A stretch of 58,302 bases of DNA, taken from contig CAMVNV010000004.1 in the NCBI GenBank assembly GCA_947168935.1, forward strand, positions 1-58,302, in the 5' to 3' direction. Made by a program: the position numbers and the translations under genes. Shown one piece after another: positions 20,272-28,663 of this stretch (position 1 is its first letter; each line of letters opens with the position of its first letter). Below the pieces are notes generated by a model that was not told where the DNA came from, did not search any database, and worked only from the letters and a program-made list of their open reading frames with translations. Origin of the DNA: an uncultured Butyrivibrio sp. Its GTDB lineage: Bacteria; Bacillota; Clostridia; Lachnospirales; Lachnospiraceae.

Positions 20272-20487
20272 TCAATAATTCAAGTCTTCGGCAAGGTATA
20301 TTCCCTGCTGCGCATAATAGCTGTTAAGACTGTCTCTGCAGGTTTCGATGCTGCTATTGATATGATGAATGCCCAATGACGCAACAAAAAGGTTGCGGAT
20401 CGTGAAAATAAGAAGTGTTAATGTAAGGATCATGATTATACGCATTGCAAGTCTATAAGTTCTTCTTGGTATAAATACATTTCTCAT
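20272..20487 (-). CDS. Small membrane protein downstream of lexA
   Basis: The 71-residue protein has a basic N-terminus (RRTYRLAMR), one strong transmembrane helix (about residues 15-35) and a polar 35-residue tail with one Cys. AGGGG lies 9 bases before the ATG and a terminator follows, so it looks real. It starts 67 bases after lexA and is probably co-transcribed. In Bacillus and relatives the gene beside lexA is yneA, an SOS division inhibitor with one transmembrane segment and a LysM domain; this protein has the membrane segment but no LysM. I recognise no family. An SOS-induced role is inferred from position only. Confidence 0.7.
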   Translation of the reverse strand: MRNVFIPRRTYRLAMRIIMILTLTLLIFTIRNLFVASLGIHHINSSIETCRDSLNSYYAQQGIYLAEDLNY

Positions 20488-20554
20488 AATCTAATACCCC
20501 TCTTTTGGGAGATCTGGTCGCCACCAGCAACTATATCTCAAAAAAACACATGTT

Positions 20555-21169
20555 TCAGGAAAATCTTTTGATCACTGAAGAAAGGACACCTTGAATGATG
20601 ATCTTGTCGGGTATTATGTCGTCGTATCCTCTCTGAATATTCTCTGGATGCAGAACCAGTCTTCCAAGACCGGCGTCATATTTAAGCCTCTTAAGAGTGT
20701 TCTCTCCGTCTTCGTTAAGTGCTACTACTATGTCTCCCTGTCTGGCAGTCTCAGCTTTTCTTATAACAAGGAGGTCTCCGGAATCAATGCCGGCATCTGT
20801 CATGGAATCTCCAACTGCATGTAGTATGAAAAGTTCTCCGGATCCAAACAGCGCTGTTGGGAGCTGTACGTAGCTGTCTATGTCACTACTCTCCGTCTCA
20901 GGTGCTCCGCACGTGATACCATCCTGCATAAGGGGAGCCGAGGTCATATTCTCATCCATCTTCAAGGTGGAGTCTGTACTGATACGACCTTCACTATAAT
21001 CCAGCATTCCCTCTTTGTTCATGGCAACGAGATATCTGTAGGCTGTACTCTTATCTATCGAAAGTCCTCTTCCAATTTCTGCAGTGGAAGGATCACGCAT
21101 ATTGTCTTTATGGAATTTTATGATGAATTCTTTGATCTTCTCTTTTAGTTCAGGACTCTTGGATCTCAT
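20555..21169 (-). CDS. lexA: LexA repressor (SOS regulator, S24 peptidase)
   Basis: Residues 1-65 are a winged helix-turn-helix ([20 protein letters not shown]). Residues 75-204 are the S24 autoprotease with catalytic Ser122 in GDSMTDAG and Lys160 in NTLKRL. The self-cleavage dipeptide appears to be Cys87-Gly88 (GITCGAPE) instead of the usual Ala-Gly; UmuD also uses Cys-Gly. AGGAG lies 8 bases before the ATG. The recognition helix differs from Bacillus LexA, and the promoter lacks a CGAAC-type SOS box but carries a near-perfect palindrome at 21241-21269. Length (204) is normal. Divergent from the MATE gene. Confidence 0.92.
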   Translation of the reverse strand: MRSKSPELKEKIKEFIIKFHKDNMRDPSTAEIGRGLSIDKSTAYRYLVAMNKEGMLDYSEGRISTDSTLKMDENMTSAPLMQDGITCGAPETESSDIDSYVQLPTALFGSGELFILHAVGDSMTDAGIDSGDLLVIRKAETARQGDIVVALNEDGENTLKRLKYDAGLGRLVLHPENIQRGYDDIIPDKIIIQGVLSSVIKRFS

Positions 21170-21240
21170 ATCCTTGTCTCCTGTATTCGAGTAATATTGG
21201 CGGCTTCCTGCGCTTTTGATGTCAGGTCATTTTTTTAAAT

Positions 21241-21269
21241 TCTATCTGCAACGACCCGTTGCTGATAGA
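21241..21269. promoter_or_regulatory. Palindromic operator candidate in the lexA promoter
   Basis: TCTATC, then GCAACG, ACC, CGTTGC and GATAGA form a 29-base inverted repeat with a single mismatched pair. It starts just after the lexA -10 region, around the expected transcription start, the classic place for a self-repressor. No T-run follows on either strand, so it is not a terminator. LexA is the obvious candidate binder; this is inference. Confidence 0.6.
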
Positions 21270-21271
21270 AT

Positions 21272-21300
21272 AATAATAACATATTTCCTTATAATGTCAA
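21272..21300 (-). promoter_or_regulatory. Sigma-A promoter of lexA
   Basis: TTGACA lies at 21300-21295 on the minus strand. ATTATT lies 17 bases downstream, or TATTAT at 19. The palindrome at 21241-21269 follows directly. Confidence 0.65.
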
Positions 21301-21315
21301 CATTTTCTTTTAGTA

Positions 21316-21344
21316 TTGAGTTAATATGGGACAACACGTATAAT
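21316..21344 (+). promoter_or_regulatory. Sigma-A promoter of the MATE gene
   Basis: TTGAGT (21316-21321), a 17-base spacer and a consensus TATAAT (21339-21344) point to the MATE gene. Confidence 0.75.
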
Positions 21345-21357
21345 GTTTCTTGCCCCC

Positions 21358-21374
21358 GTTTCCGAAAAGGAAAC
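21358..21374 (+). promoter_or_regulatory. Inverted repeat in the MATE leader
   Basis: GTTTCC-GAAAA-GGAAAC lies about 7 bases after the predicted MATE transcription start. It could be an operator or a small RNA hairpin. No local regulator gene other than lexA is adjacent. Confidence 0.5.
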
Positions 21375-21427
21375 ATGTGACCCATTTAAACTCGTAAACT
21401 TAGCACTAAAAACATAGGGATTTTGAT

Positions 21428-22849
21428 ATGAACAACACAGTAATGAACCAAAAAGACTCCTCCAGATCGCTGATAGCACCAGTATCTTTCTATTTCCATG
21501 TAATGGCTATCGCTCTTCCCATCATGATCCAGAACGGTATCACCAACGTTGTTGGTATGCTTGATAACCTCATGGTTGGTCAGCTCAGTACCGAAGCCAT
21601 GTCCGGAGTTTCCATCGTCAACCAGCTTCTTTTTGTATTTTATCTTTGTATTTTTGGAGGTCTTGCCGGAATCGGCATTTTCAGCGCCCAGTTCTGGGGC
21701 AAAAAAGACTTCAAGGGAATGCAGTATACTGTTCGTGCCAAGATGGTACTGGCACTGCTTCTTACTCTTGCAGGACTTTTGATACTATATTTTTTCAGAA
21801 CTCAGCTTATCGGAATGTTCCTTCATGAAGGCGGAGATACCGGCGATCTGGAACTTACAATGCGCTTTGCCATATCCTATCTTTTTGTTATGTACATTGG
21901 ACTCCTTCCAATGGCTATCACCAACGTTTATGCATCAACTCTTCGTGAGACCGGTCAGACTCTTTTACCCATGGTTGCCGGAATCATCGCTGTATTTGTA
22001 AATCTTATCGGCAACTACATCCTTATCTATGGTAAGTTTGGAGCACCTACCCTTGGAGTTACAGGTGCTGCCCTTGCAACCGTCATCTCAAGATTTGTAG
22101 AGATGATCATAGTAGTTACCTGGACTCATGCTAATCCTGATAAGAATCCTTATATCAAGGGATGCTATAGAAGCTACTATGTTCCAAGGAACCTTGTTAT
22201 TAACTTCATAAAAAAAGGAGCCCCGCTTCTTGCTAATGAGGCTCTCTGGTCCATGGGTATGACAATGCTGGTTCAGTGCTACTCTGTAAGAGGTCTTGAA
22301 TCTATCGCAGCTTTTAATATCAATAATTCACTTTCCAATGTTTTTAATATTGTTTTTATAGCATTGGGAAGTGCAACATCTATACTCCTTGGTCAGGAGC
22401 TGGGTGCAGGAAGACTAAAAGGAGCAAAGCTTTATGCTCTTCGTCTCACAGCCTTTTCTGTAGCACTTAGTACACTTTCAGGTCTTATGCTCTTTATAAT
22501 TGCACCTGTATTTCCTGATCTTTACAACACAACAGACCAGATCAAGCATATAGCTCTTGGCCTTCTGCGAGTAAACGCTTTATGCATGCCACTGTATGCC
22601 TTTACCAACTCAGCGTACTTTACTATCAGATCAGGTGGAAAGACCTTTATTACTTTCCTTTTCGACAGCTGCTTTTGCTGGATAGTGTCTTTCCCTGTTG
22701 CATTCGTTCTTTCAAGATATACCAACATGCCGCTTGTATGGATGTTCCTTACAGTTCAGTCCATGGATCTCATTAAGTCAGTGATCGGTTTCATTATCGT
22801 GATCCGAGGCAAGTGGATACACGATCTTACATCTTACGCAAACAACTAA
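21428..22849 (+). CDS. MATE-family multidrug/cation antiporter
   Basis: The 473-residue protein has about twelve membrane helices in two homologous halves. The first half contains MLDNLMVGQLSTEAMSGVSIVNQ, a MATE signature, and the second contains the matching FNINNSLSNVFNIVFIALGSA. Family members export organic cations or drugs using Na+ or H+. AGGGA lies 7 bases before the ATG. The gene is monocistronic: its own promoter upstream and a strong terminator straight after. Substrate cannot be told from sequence. Confidence 0.92.
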   Translation: MNNTVMNQKDSSRSLIAPVSFYFHVMAIALPIMIQNGITNVVGMLDNLMVGQLSTEAMSGVSIVNQLLFVFYLCIFGGLAGIGIFSAQFWGKKDFKGMQYTVRAKMVLALLLTLAGLLILYFFRTQLIGMFLHEGGDTGDLELTMRFAISYLFVMYIGLLPMAITNVYASTLRETGQTLLPMVAGIIAVFVNLIGNYILIYGKFGAPTLGVTGAALATVISRFVEMIIVVTWTHANPDKNPYIKGCYRSYYVPRNLVINFIKKGAPLLANEALWSMGMTMLVQCYSVRGLESIAAFNINNSLSNVFNIVFIALGSATSILLGQELGAGRLKGAKLYALRLTAFSVALSTLSGLMLFIIAPVFPDLYNTTDQIKHIALGLLRVNALCMPLYAFTNSAYFTIRSGGKTFITFLFDSCFCWIVSFPVAFVLSRYTNMPLVWMFLTVQSMDLIKSVIGFIIVIRGKWIHDLTSYANN

Positions 22850-22893
22850 TAAAAAGACATCCCGTACCTTGTAACGTATGGGATGTCTTTTTT
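22850..22893 (+). terminator. Terminator between MATE and the histidine kinase
   Basis: AAAAAGACATCCC and GGGATGTCTTTTTT pair across a short loop. A-runs and T-runs on both sides make it likely to work in both directions, for the converging MATE and kinase genes. Confidence 0.88.
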
Positions 22894-22922
22894 ATCTGAA
22901 CTAATTATGATCTGAAATTCTT

Positions 22923-25334
22923 TTATTTGAAATGTCTGACTATCTTATCCTGTGGCAGTAGTTTTAGTAGCAGCTTCTCAAGCTTCTTGGAGTCTACAGG
23001 CTTACTCATGTAAGCTGCAAAGCCTTCATTCAGATACATCTTCTCTGCACCTGGAGTTGCATTTGCGGTAAGGGCAACAACCGGAGTAGCATAGCTCATG
23101 GCCATGTAATTGTTCTTAAGAAGGTGGAGTGTCTGTATTCCATCAGGCTCAGGCATCATATGATCCATGAATATAAGATCATACTTGTTGGTACGTGCCT
23201 TTTCATAAGCCTCATCTCCGCCACCTGCGCTATCTATCTGAATCTGTGTCTCTTTGAGAAGGCCTATGAATACTTCGATATTCATCCTGTTATCATCAAC
23301 AACAAGTACCTTTGCATCCGGAGCATGGAACAGCTCTTTATAGGTTACGTTCTTCTGAGTATACTTTCTGATAGCTTCGTCCAGGTCTCCAATAGGTTCT
23401 TCATTTATTACCTTTTGTGGAATTATTATAGTAAAAGCAGAGCCTTTACCATATTCACTTTCAACCTTGATCTCACCTCCCATAGCATCTACAAGCTTCT
23501 TGGTAATGGAAAGTCCAAGACCTGTTCCTTCTATATGGCGGTTTTCTTTTTCATCAACTCTGTTATAAGAACTGAAGATCTCTCCTATATCTTCAGGCTT
23601 AATTCCAATTCCTGTATCCTTAACTGTGATGCAAAGATTAAATTCTCCGTCAGTATATGTCTTATCTGCAATAAAGGTGACTGTACCTCTGCTTGTATAC
23701 TTGACGGCATTGGACAAAAGGTTTGTAATGATCTGCATCATTCTTACCGGATCACCATACAAAACTGAAGGCAGATCATGGCTTACATTTGTAACAAACT
23801 CAAGTCCGTCCTGTCTTGCTCTTGATATAAGAAGAGTTACGCAGTCTACAAGGAGGGGTGCAAGATTATATTCTTTAATATCCAGCTCGATCTTCTGATT
23901 CTCTGACTTTTCTACATCCAGCATGTCATTGATAAGTGACATGAGCATACGAACTGCATTTCTGATACTGCTGGCATAGGCCTTGATATCCTGATTGCCT
24001 GTCTCTCTTTCTATGAGTTCTGCCATTCCGGATATGGTATTAACAGGAGTCCTTATCCTGTGGGACATAAGTGAAAGGAATTCAGTCTTTCTTTCTCCTG
24101 ATGCCACAGCAATTATCTTCTGGCTATGTGTCCTGACCATACCAAGAACAGCTTCAGCAACAACTGAAACCAAAAGGATAAGCATTCCAATGACATATAT
24201 GAGTGATGATACAGCTCTTATATCTGAATACAGTCTTATAAGCTCGATTATCATCAGCATCATGAAGATAATAAGACCTATTGATACAGCTTTATTATCT
24301 TTGACCCTTCCACTTACGATATCAACTATGGATACAACAAGCACAAGTGCAAGTGCACCCAGGATAACAACAAAGGTATACTTCAAGGTACCTGCAAAAT
24401 AAGCCACATCACTATAATGCAGATATGAAACGACCACTGCGTATACTATACAGAAGTCCTCTGTTACTTTATATATAAGTTTGTATCTTCCGGCGTGAAG
24501 ACAGTCAGCAAATAACAGGAACGGAACAGGTGCAAATACAATGATCTGACATGCAGCCTCAAATAGTCCTGCCAGATCAGAGACCTCGTACTGCATGAAA
24601 GTGTTACTTGTAGGTGTTGAACCAAGCCTCCAAAGACATATGCACTGAATTCCAAGCGCAAGATACAGTACTGTAGAAGGCTTTTTGGTCACAAACAAAA
24701 AGTAAGACGAAATGATAATTGTTATTATTGAAACCGATCCAAGAACAAGGGTAATCATGGACGATCTCATTGTGTTATAAGCATAATAACCCCAGATTCC
24801 GCCCTGAGATCCTATCAGCACTTCTCCAAGCCAGCCTTTGAACATTGATTCTGATTCAACTTCTATCCTGACTTCTTTGCCATTATCTTCCAAGTAGAGT
24901 TTGGCAAAAACGTGTGCAGATGGACTTGTTCTCGAGCCATACCCCGACTCTCCGGGACGAAGGGAATACAAGGCTCTTAGTTCGTCGCCAACGTAGATCC
25001 TAACTATTGCCGTATATCCTGTAACTGCCAGCCAGCTTCCTTCTTCAATTTCATTCGGCAAGGTATTATATATTGTGATCCTGCCATTATCAGTTTCAAC
25101 TTTTGCTGGAAATGTTTCTATTTCAGTGGTTGTTCCATCTTCAAGTTTCTGGACCCAGCCTTCATTAAACTTATAATAGCTGTATTCCTTTTCACCAAAG
25201 TCATTGAATCTTTCCTTCTGACCAAATGCAAGCATGCAAAATACAGATACGACTGCGACAACGCATCCTATCATGATGAACTGATATATACTTGGTCTTT
25301 TTACAGGCTTGCAATCGGGACTGAACATCATCAA
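22923..25334 (-). CDS. Hybrid sensor histidine kinase with receiver domain (paralogue 2)
   Basis: Order: one membrane helix (residues 19-39), an extracytoplasmic beta-rich sensor (about 45-185), a bundle of about seven helices (190-400), HisKA with His425 in FLSLMSHRIRTPVN, HATPase with DTGIGIKPEDIG and GTGLGLSITKKL, and a receiver with Asp724 in LIFMDHMMP. The helix-bundle design resembles 7TMR-type sensors. Its ATG overlaps the stop of the upstream kinase by four bases (ATGA), so the pair is translationally coupled. No DNA-binding domain is present, so output must pass through another protein. It lacks the Hpt domain of its partner. Confidence 0.93.
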   Translation of the reverse strand: MMMFSPDCKPVKRPSIYQFIMIGCVVAVVSVFCMLAFGQKERFNDFGEKEYSYYKFNEGWVQKLEDGTTTEIETFPAKVETDNGRITIYNTLPNEIEEGSWLAVTGYTAIVRIYVGDELRALYSLRPGESGYGSRTSPSAHVFAKLYLEDNGKEVRIEVESESMFKGWLGEVLIGSQGGIWGYYAYNTMRSSMITLVLGSVSIITIIISSYFLFVTKKPSTVLYLALGIQCICLWRLGSTPTSNTFMQYEVSDLAGLFEAACQIIVFAPVPFLLFADCLHAGRYKLIYKVTEDFCIVYAVVVSYLHYSDVAYFAGTLKYTFVVILGALALVLVVSIVDIVSGRVKDNKAVSIGLIIFMMLMIIELIRLYSDIRAVSSLIYVIGMLILLVSVVAEAVLGMVRTHSQKIIAVASGERKTEFLSLMSHRIRTPVNTISGMAELIERETGNQDIKAYASSIRNAVRMLMSLINDMLDVEKSENQKIELDIKEYNLAPLLVDCVTLLISRARQDGLEFVTNVSHDLPSVLYGDPVRMMQIITNLLSNAVKYTSRGTVTFIADKTYTDGEFNLCITVKDTGIGIKPEDIGEIFSSYNRVDEKENRHIEGTGLGLSITKKLVDAMGGEIKVESEYGKGSAFTIIIPQKVINEEPIGDLDEAIRKYTQKNVTYKELFHAPDAKVLVVDDNRMNIEVFIGLLKETQIQIDSAGGGDEAYEKARTNKYDLIFMDHMMPEPDGIQTLHLLKNNYMAMSYATPVVALTANATPGAEKMYLNEGFAAYMSKPVDSKKLEKLLLKLLPQDKIVRHFK

Positions 25335-28300
25335 ACCTCTTCTTTGTTACCAGTTACTGCTTCTATGATCCTTGCACTATCTGCTGCCGCAAGGCCCTTC
25401 TTAATAAGCTTTATCCTCTTTTTATCTTCTTCTGAAAGCTTATATCCCATAAGCTCTCCAAGGATTCCTTCAACGCTGTCATAATCAAGACTCTTAGCAC
25501 ATTCTTCAATTGCAGAGTATGCATCCAAAAGCTCTTCCTCTGATATCTCAGGAAGGTTCTCGTCATCGCTTTCACTATCATTTTCCTTTGCGAAAAGAGC
25601 ATCAAGTTTTGAAAAAGCATCTTTGTACTCATCAAGAAGCTTTGGAACCTTTTCAAAGAATTCTTCCTCTTTGCCCTGATCACCGCATTCTTCAAGATAT
25701 GCTGCGTGTTGTGAAAGCTCCTGAATTCCTATAACTCTTGCATTAGATTTAAGTGCATGGACCTTGATGACACCATTATGAAGATCCTTGTCATCAATTA
25801 TCTTCTGAAGAGTATCTATGTTGTCTTCTGCTGTTTCAACAAAAGTCTTTATTGCATTGATAAAGAGCTCTTTACTTCCACAATTCTTTATTCCACTATC
25901 AGTATTAATCTCTTTGATCTGTCTTATACTCTTAAACAGGTCTTTATAGACATCATTTTCTTCCTGTTCGCCTTCCTGTTCGCCTTCTTGTGGAATCTCC
26001 ATGGCCTTATCTTCAAAGTAGGTCCAGAGAGTTCTTTCAAGTTCGAAGGTCTTAACAGGTTTTGAAAGGTAATTGTCAAAGCCCATCTTCTGATATTCCC
26101 TCTTGGCACCTTCATATTCATTGGCAGTAAGGGCTATTATGACAACCTTTTTATGGACCTTGGCATAATGCTTTCTTATGACTTTCATGGCCTTTTCGCC
26201 GCTCATACCAGGCATCCTGTGATCCATAAATATGATGTCAAAATCTTCTTTTTGAGATATCTCTATAGCTTCCTGGCCGGATGATGAGTTGGTGATAATG
26301 GCACCTGTTCTCTTTAACAGACCGTCTATTACTGAAAGGTTCATAGTGTTATCATCAACGCACAGTACCTTAAGCTTGTCAGAATAAAAACGTCCCTTTT
26401 CGTTAAGGATACTTAAGTCTGGTTCAACAGGCTTGGTCTTCCAGCTTGCTATTTCTTTTTCATTAGCAAGTTTTTGGATTATATCAAAAGAAAACTCAGA
26501 TCCTTTGCCAAGTCTGGATCTAACATTAAGCTTACTTCCCAGAATTTCAAGAAGTCTGTTAATTACAACCAGGGTCATTCCGCTCTGGCCATCTTTTTCT
26601 CCGGTGTTTTCAAATGGATCGAATAATTTTTCCAGATCAGCCGGACTTATTCCAACACCGGTATCTGTGATAACTATGGAGAACATAACAAGTTCATGTC
26701 CTGTATCATCTGTCTGGCCAAAGTTTTCAATATATGCGCCAAGGGTTACCTTGCCTTTTTCTGTATAGGTTATGGCATTATTAAGAATTTCTCCTATCAT
26801 CTTGCAGATCTTTTCATTATCACCAACAAGAAGTCTTTCCTTTATGCCGTGCTCCTTAAGTTCTAACATAAGACCTTTTTTCTCAGCTATTGGTTCAAAT
26901 ATTCTGTACAAGGATGTGATGGCAATTTCAGCGTCGTATGTCTCTTCTATGATGTTGACTTTGCCTGACTCAAGCCTTGAATAGTCAAGGATCTCATTGA
27001 TAAGTCTAAGGAGAGACTTACCATAATCTCTGATCTTCTTGGCATATGACGTTATGGTATCTTCCTGGGATTCACGAAGGATCAGCTCATCCATTCCAAG
27101 GATGGAATTAACGGGGGTTCTGATCTCATGGGACATGCTGGCAATAAACTGGGACTTGGCAGAGGATACCTCTTCTGCAACTACCCTGTCTCTTCTATCC
27201 ACAACATATGTAAGGATCATGTCTATGACGCCGCATATCATGATCAGGATCATTCCAAGATTAACTATAGGAGTTGCCGGGGAATCAGGATTTATTGCAT
27301 ATAATATGCCCGCAATTATGCTTGATAAAGCAAATCCGATATATCCCGAGAATGTGATATGGTTCTCTGTGATGCGCTTTTTATACACATCAATGATAAT
27401 AGTTGCAACCATATAGATAGTGGATATAACTGACACTGCAACCAGATATGGCATTGAAAAAGCAAACGGAAGAATACCTTCGTCGTTAAACCAGGTCGTA
27501 AAGAAGCACCCCGCCGCAACCAAAAGAGCAAAGAGCAGATTGGATTTGTGATATCTCTTATTCTGAAGGTTATCAAGACTATATAAAAAAGGTATTGGGA
27601 TCAGGGAAAAGAGCATGTAGCCGGCATCAGATGCAATGCTGACGTTATAGAAAATGAGCTGTCTTAGATGGGATACGAAAACTTCCCATGACGAATACAA
27701 CAAAACGCCCACTCCGAGGAATACGAACCTTCTGGCACTCTTATTATAAATGCCTACGATAAGTAGAACACCAAGAGCTGCCACAGCTATGATCATAACG
27801 ATAACAGGCAGAACAAATCCTGAATAATCCTTAGTGGCATAGTAATACCATATTCCCATCTGATTACCTATTACCACTTCATTGATGGTATAAGTATAGA
27901 TCTCATTATCTGACGCTCCGACTATCTTGATAGTCTTGCCTATGTCTTCTTTACTAAGCTGGACAAAGAGGTAGAAGCTTGGGACTGTGGTCCTGCCGTA
28001 TTCTTCAAAGTTTCGGTAATAAGCCTTTCTAAGCTCTCCGTCAATATAAATATACATACTCTGGCGGGTACTTCTGATAGAAAGCCAGGAATGCTCGTTA
28101 AGGGTGCGGGGGAGAGTTCTTTCGATCGTGAACTGTTTGCGGCCTGTTTTATTGGCTTTTCCAGGAACTTCAACGGGAACTCTTTCCCCATTTTCAAGGA
28201 CCTGAACCCAGCCTTCAGACAGCACACTATAAGAAAGCTCTTTTTTCACATACTCATTGGTATGGAGGATGTTGCCGGAAAAGAGCTTTATTGCTACAAA

Positions 28301-28357
28301 TAAGAGCACCAGATAGCATAAAATTAATTCAAAACTTATTTTAGCCTCTCGCATCAT
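25331..28357 (-). CDS. Hybrid sensor histidine kinase with receiver and Hpt domains (paralogue 1)
   Basis: It shares the layout of the downstream kinase: a membrane helix, a sensor with SEGWVQVLENGE (the partner has NEGWVQKLEDGT), a seven-helix bundle, HisKA (His410, SMSHEIRTPVN), HATPase (DTGVGISPADLE), receiver (Asp712, IIFMDHRMPG), plus an Hpt domain with His867 in VHALKSN. The HATPase G2 box is weak (SGMTLVVIN where GxGLGL is usual). The ORF is open to an ATG at 28393, but that start has no ribosome site and lies inside a long inverted repeat, upstream of the possible promoter; I prefer ATG 28357. That leaves almost no leader, so the start is uncertain. Confidence 0.88.
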   Translation of the reverse strand: MMREAKISFELILCYLVLLFVAIKLFSGNILHTNEYVKKELSYSVLSEGWVQVLENGERVPVEVPGKANKTGRKQFTIERTLPRTLNEHSWLSIRSTRQSMYIYIDGELRKAYYRNFEEYGRTTVPSFYLFVQLSKEDIGKTIKIVGASDNEIYTYTINEVVIGNQMGIWYYYATKDYSGFVLPVIVMIIAVAALGVLLIVGIYNKSARRFVFLGVGVLLYSSWEVFVSHLRQLIFYNVSIASDAGYMLFSLIPIPFLYSLDNLQNKRYHKSNLLFALLVAAGCFFTTWFNDEGILPFAFSMPYLVAVSVISTIYMVATIIIDVYKKRITENHITFSGYIGFALSSIIAGILYAINPDSPATPIVNLGMILIMICGVIDMILTYVVDRRDRVVAEEVSSAKSQFIASMSHEIRTPVNSILGMDELILRESQEDTITSYAKKIRDYGKSLLRLINEILDYSRLESGKVNIIEETYDAEIAITSLYRIFEPIAEKKGLMLELKEHGIKERLLVGDNEKICKMIGEILNNAITYTEKGKVTLGAYIENFGQTDDTGHELVMFSIVITDTGVGISPADLEKLFDPFENTGEKDGQSGMTLVVINRLLEILGSKLNVRSRLGKGSEFSFDIIQKLANEKEIASWKTKPVEPDLSILNEKGRFYSDKLKVLCVDDNTMNLSVIDGLLKRTGAIITNSSSGQEAIEISQKEDFDIIFMDHRMPGMSGEKAMKVIRKHYAKVHKKVVIIALTANEYEGAKREYQKMGFDNYLSKPVKTFELERTLWTYFEDKAMEIPQEGEQEGEQEENDVYKDLFKSIRQIKEINTDSGIKNCGSKELFINAIKTFVETAEDNIDTLQKIIDDKDLHNGVIKVHALKSNARVIGIQELSQHAAYLEECGDQGKEEEFFEKVPKLLDEYKDAFSKLDALFAKENDSESDDENLPEISEEELLDAYSAIEECAKSLDYDSVEGILGELMGYKLSEEDKKRIKLIKKGLAAADSARIIEAVTGNKEEV

Positions 28358-28367
28358 ATCGAAAAAT

Positions 28368-28395
28368 ATATCGGCTAAAACGGACCAGGTCATTA
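28368..28395 (-). promoter_or_regulatory. Possible sigma-28-type promoter of the kinase pair
   Basis: On the minus strand TAAT, 16 bases, then GCCGATAT (28375 to 28368). Spacing is one base longer than optimal. Transcription would begin close to the ATG at 28357, implying a leaderless or nearly leaderless mRNA. Confidence 0.4.
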
Positions 28396-28619
28396 TAGTT
28401 TTTGGGGATGTTGAAGATGTTGAGGACTGGGGACTGGCAGAATATAATCATAAGCCTCAATTAAAATAACCCGGAGTTTTCTAAGTGTCTTATCCGCTTA
28501 CGTAAACACGCTGTACTCACGCTTCTAAGACACTAAGAAAACTCCGGATCATTTTAAAATCGGCTTATGATTATATTCTGCCAGTCTCCCTGTCCAACAA
28601 CCTTCTAAAAAACTATAAT
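28392..28619. repeat. Long imperfect inverted repeat 1 (228 bases)
   Basis: Outer 12-base ends are ATTATAGTTTTT (28392) and its complement (28608-28619). Inside are a 25-base perfect arm (28432-28455 with 28562-28586) and a 22-base arm with one mismatch (28471-28492 with 28526-28547), around a loop of about 33 bases. It fills the gap between the radical-SAM-like gene and the kinase start. No coding sense. It could be a small mobile element or a very long mRNA hairpin. Confidence 0.85.
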
Positions 28620-28663
28620 AATCTGGGTCTTTGTCCTGTTTTGAGGTGATTATTTGCACAAAA

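Noticed and set aside
21241-21269. Reading the lexA palindrome as a terminator
   Set aside because: No T-run follows on either strand and it lies in a divergent promoter region.
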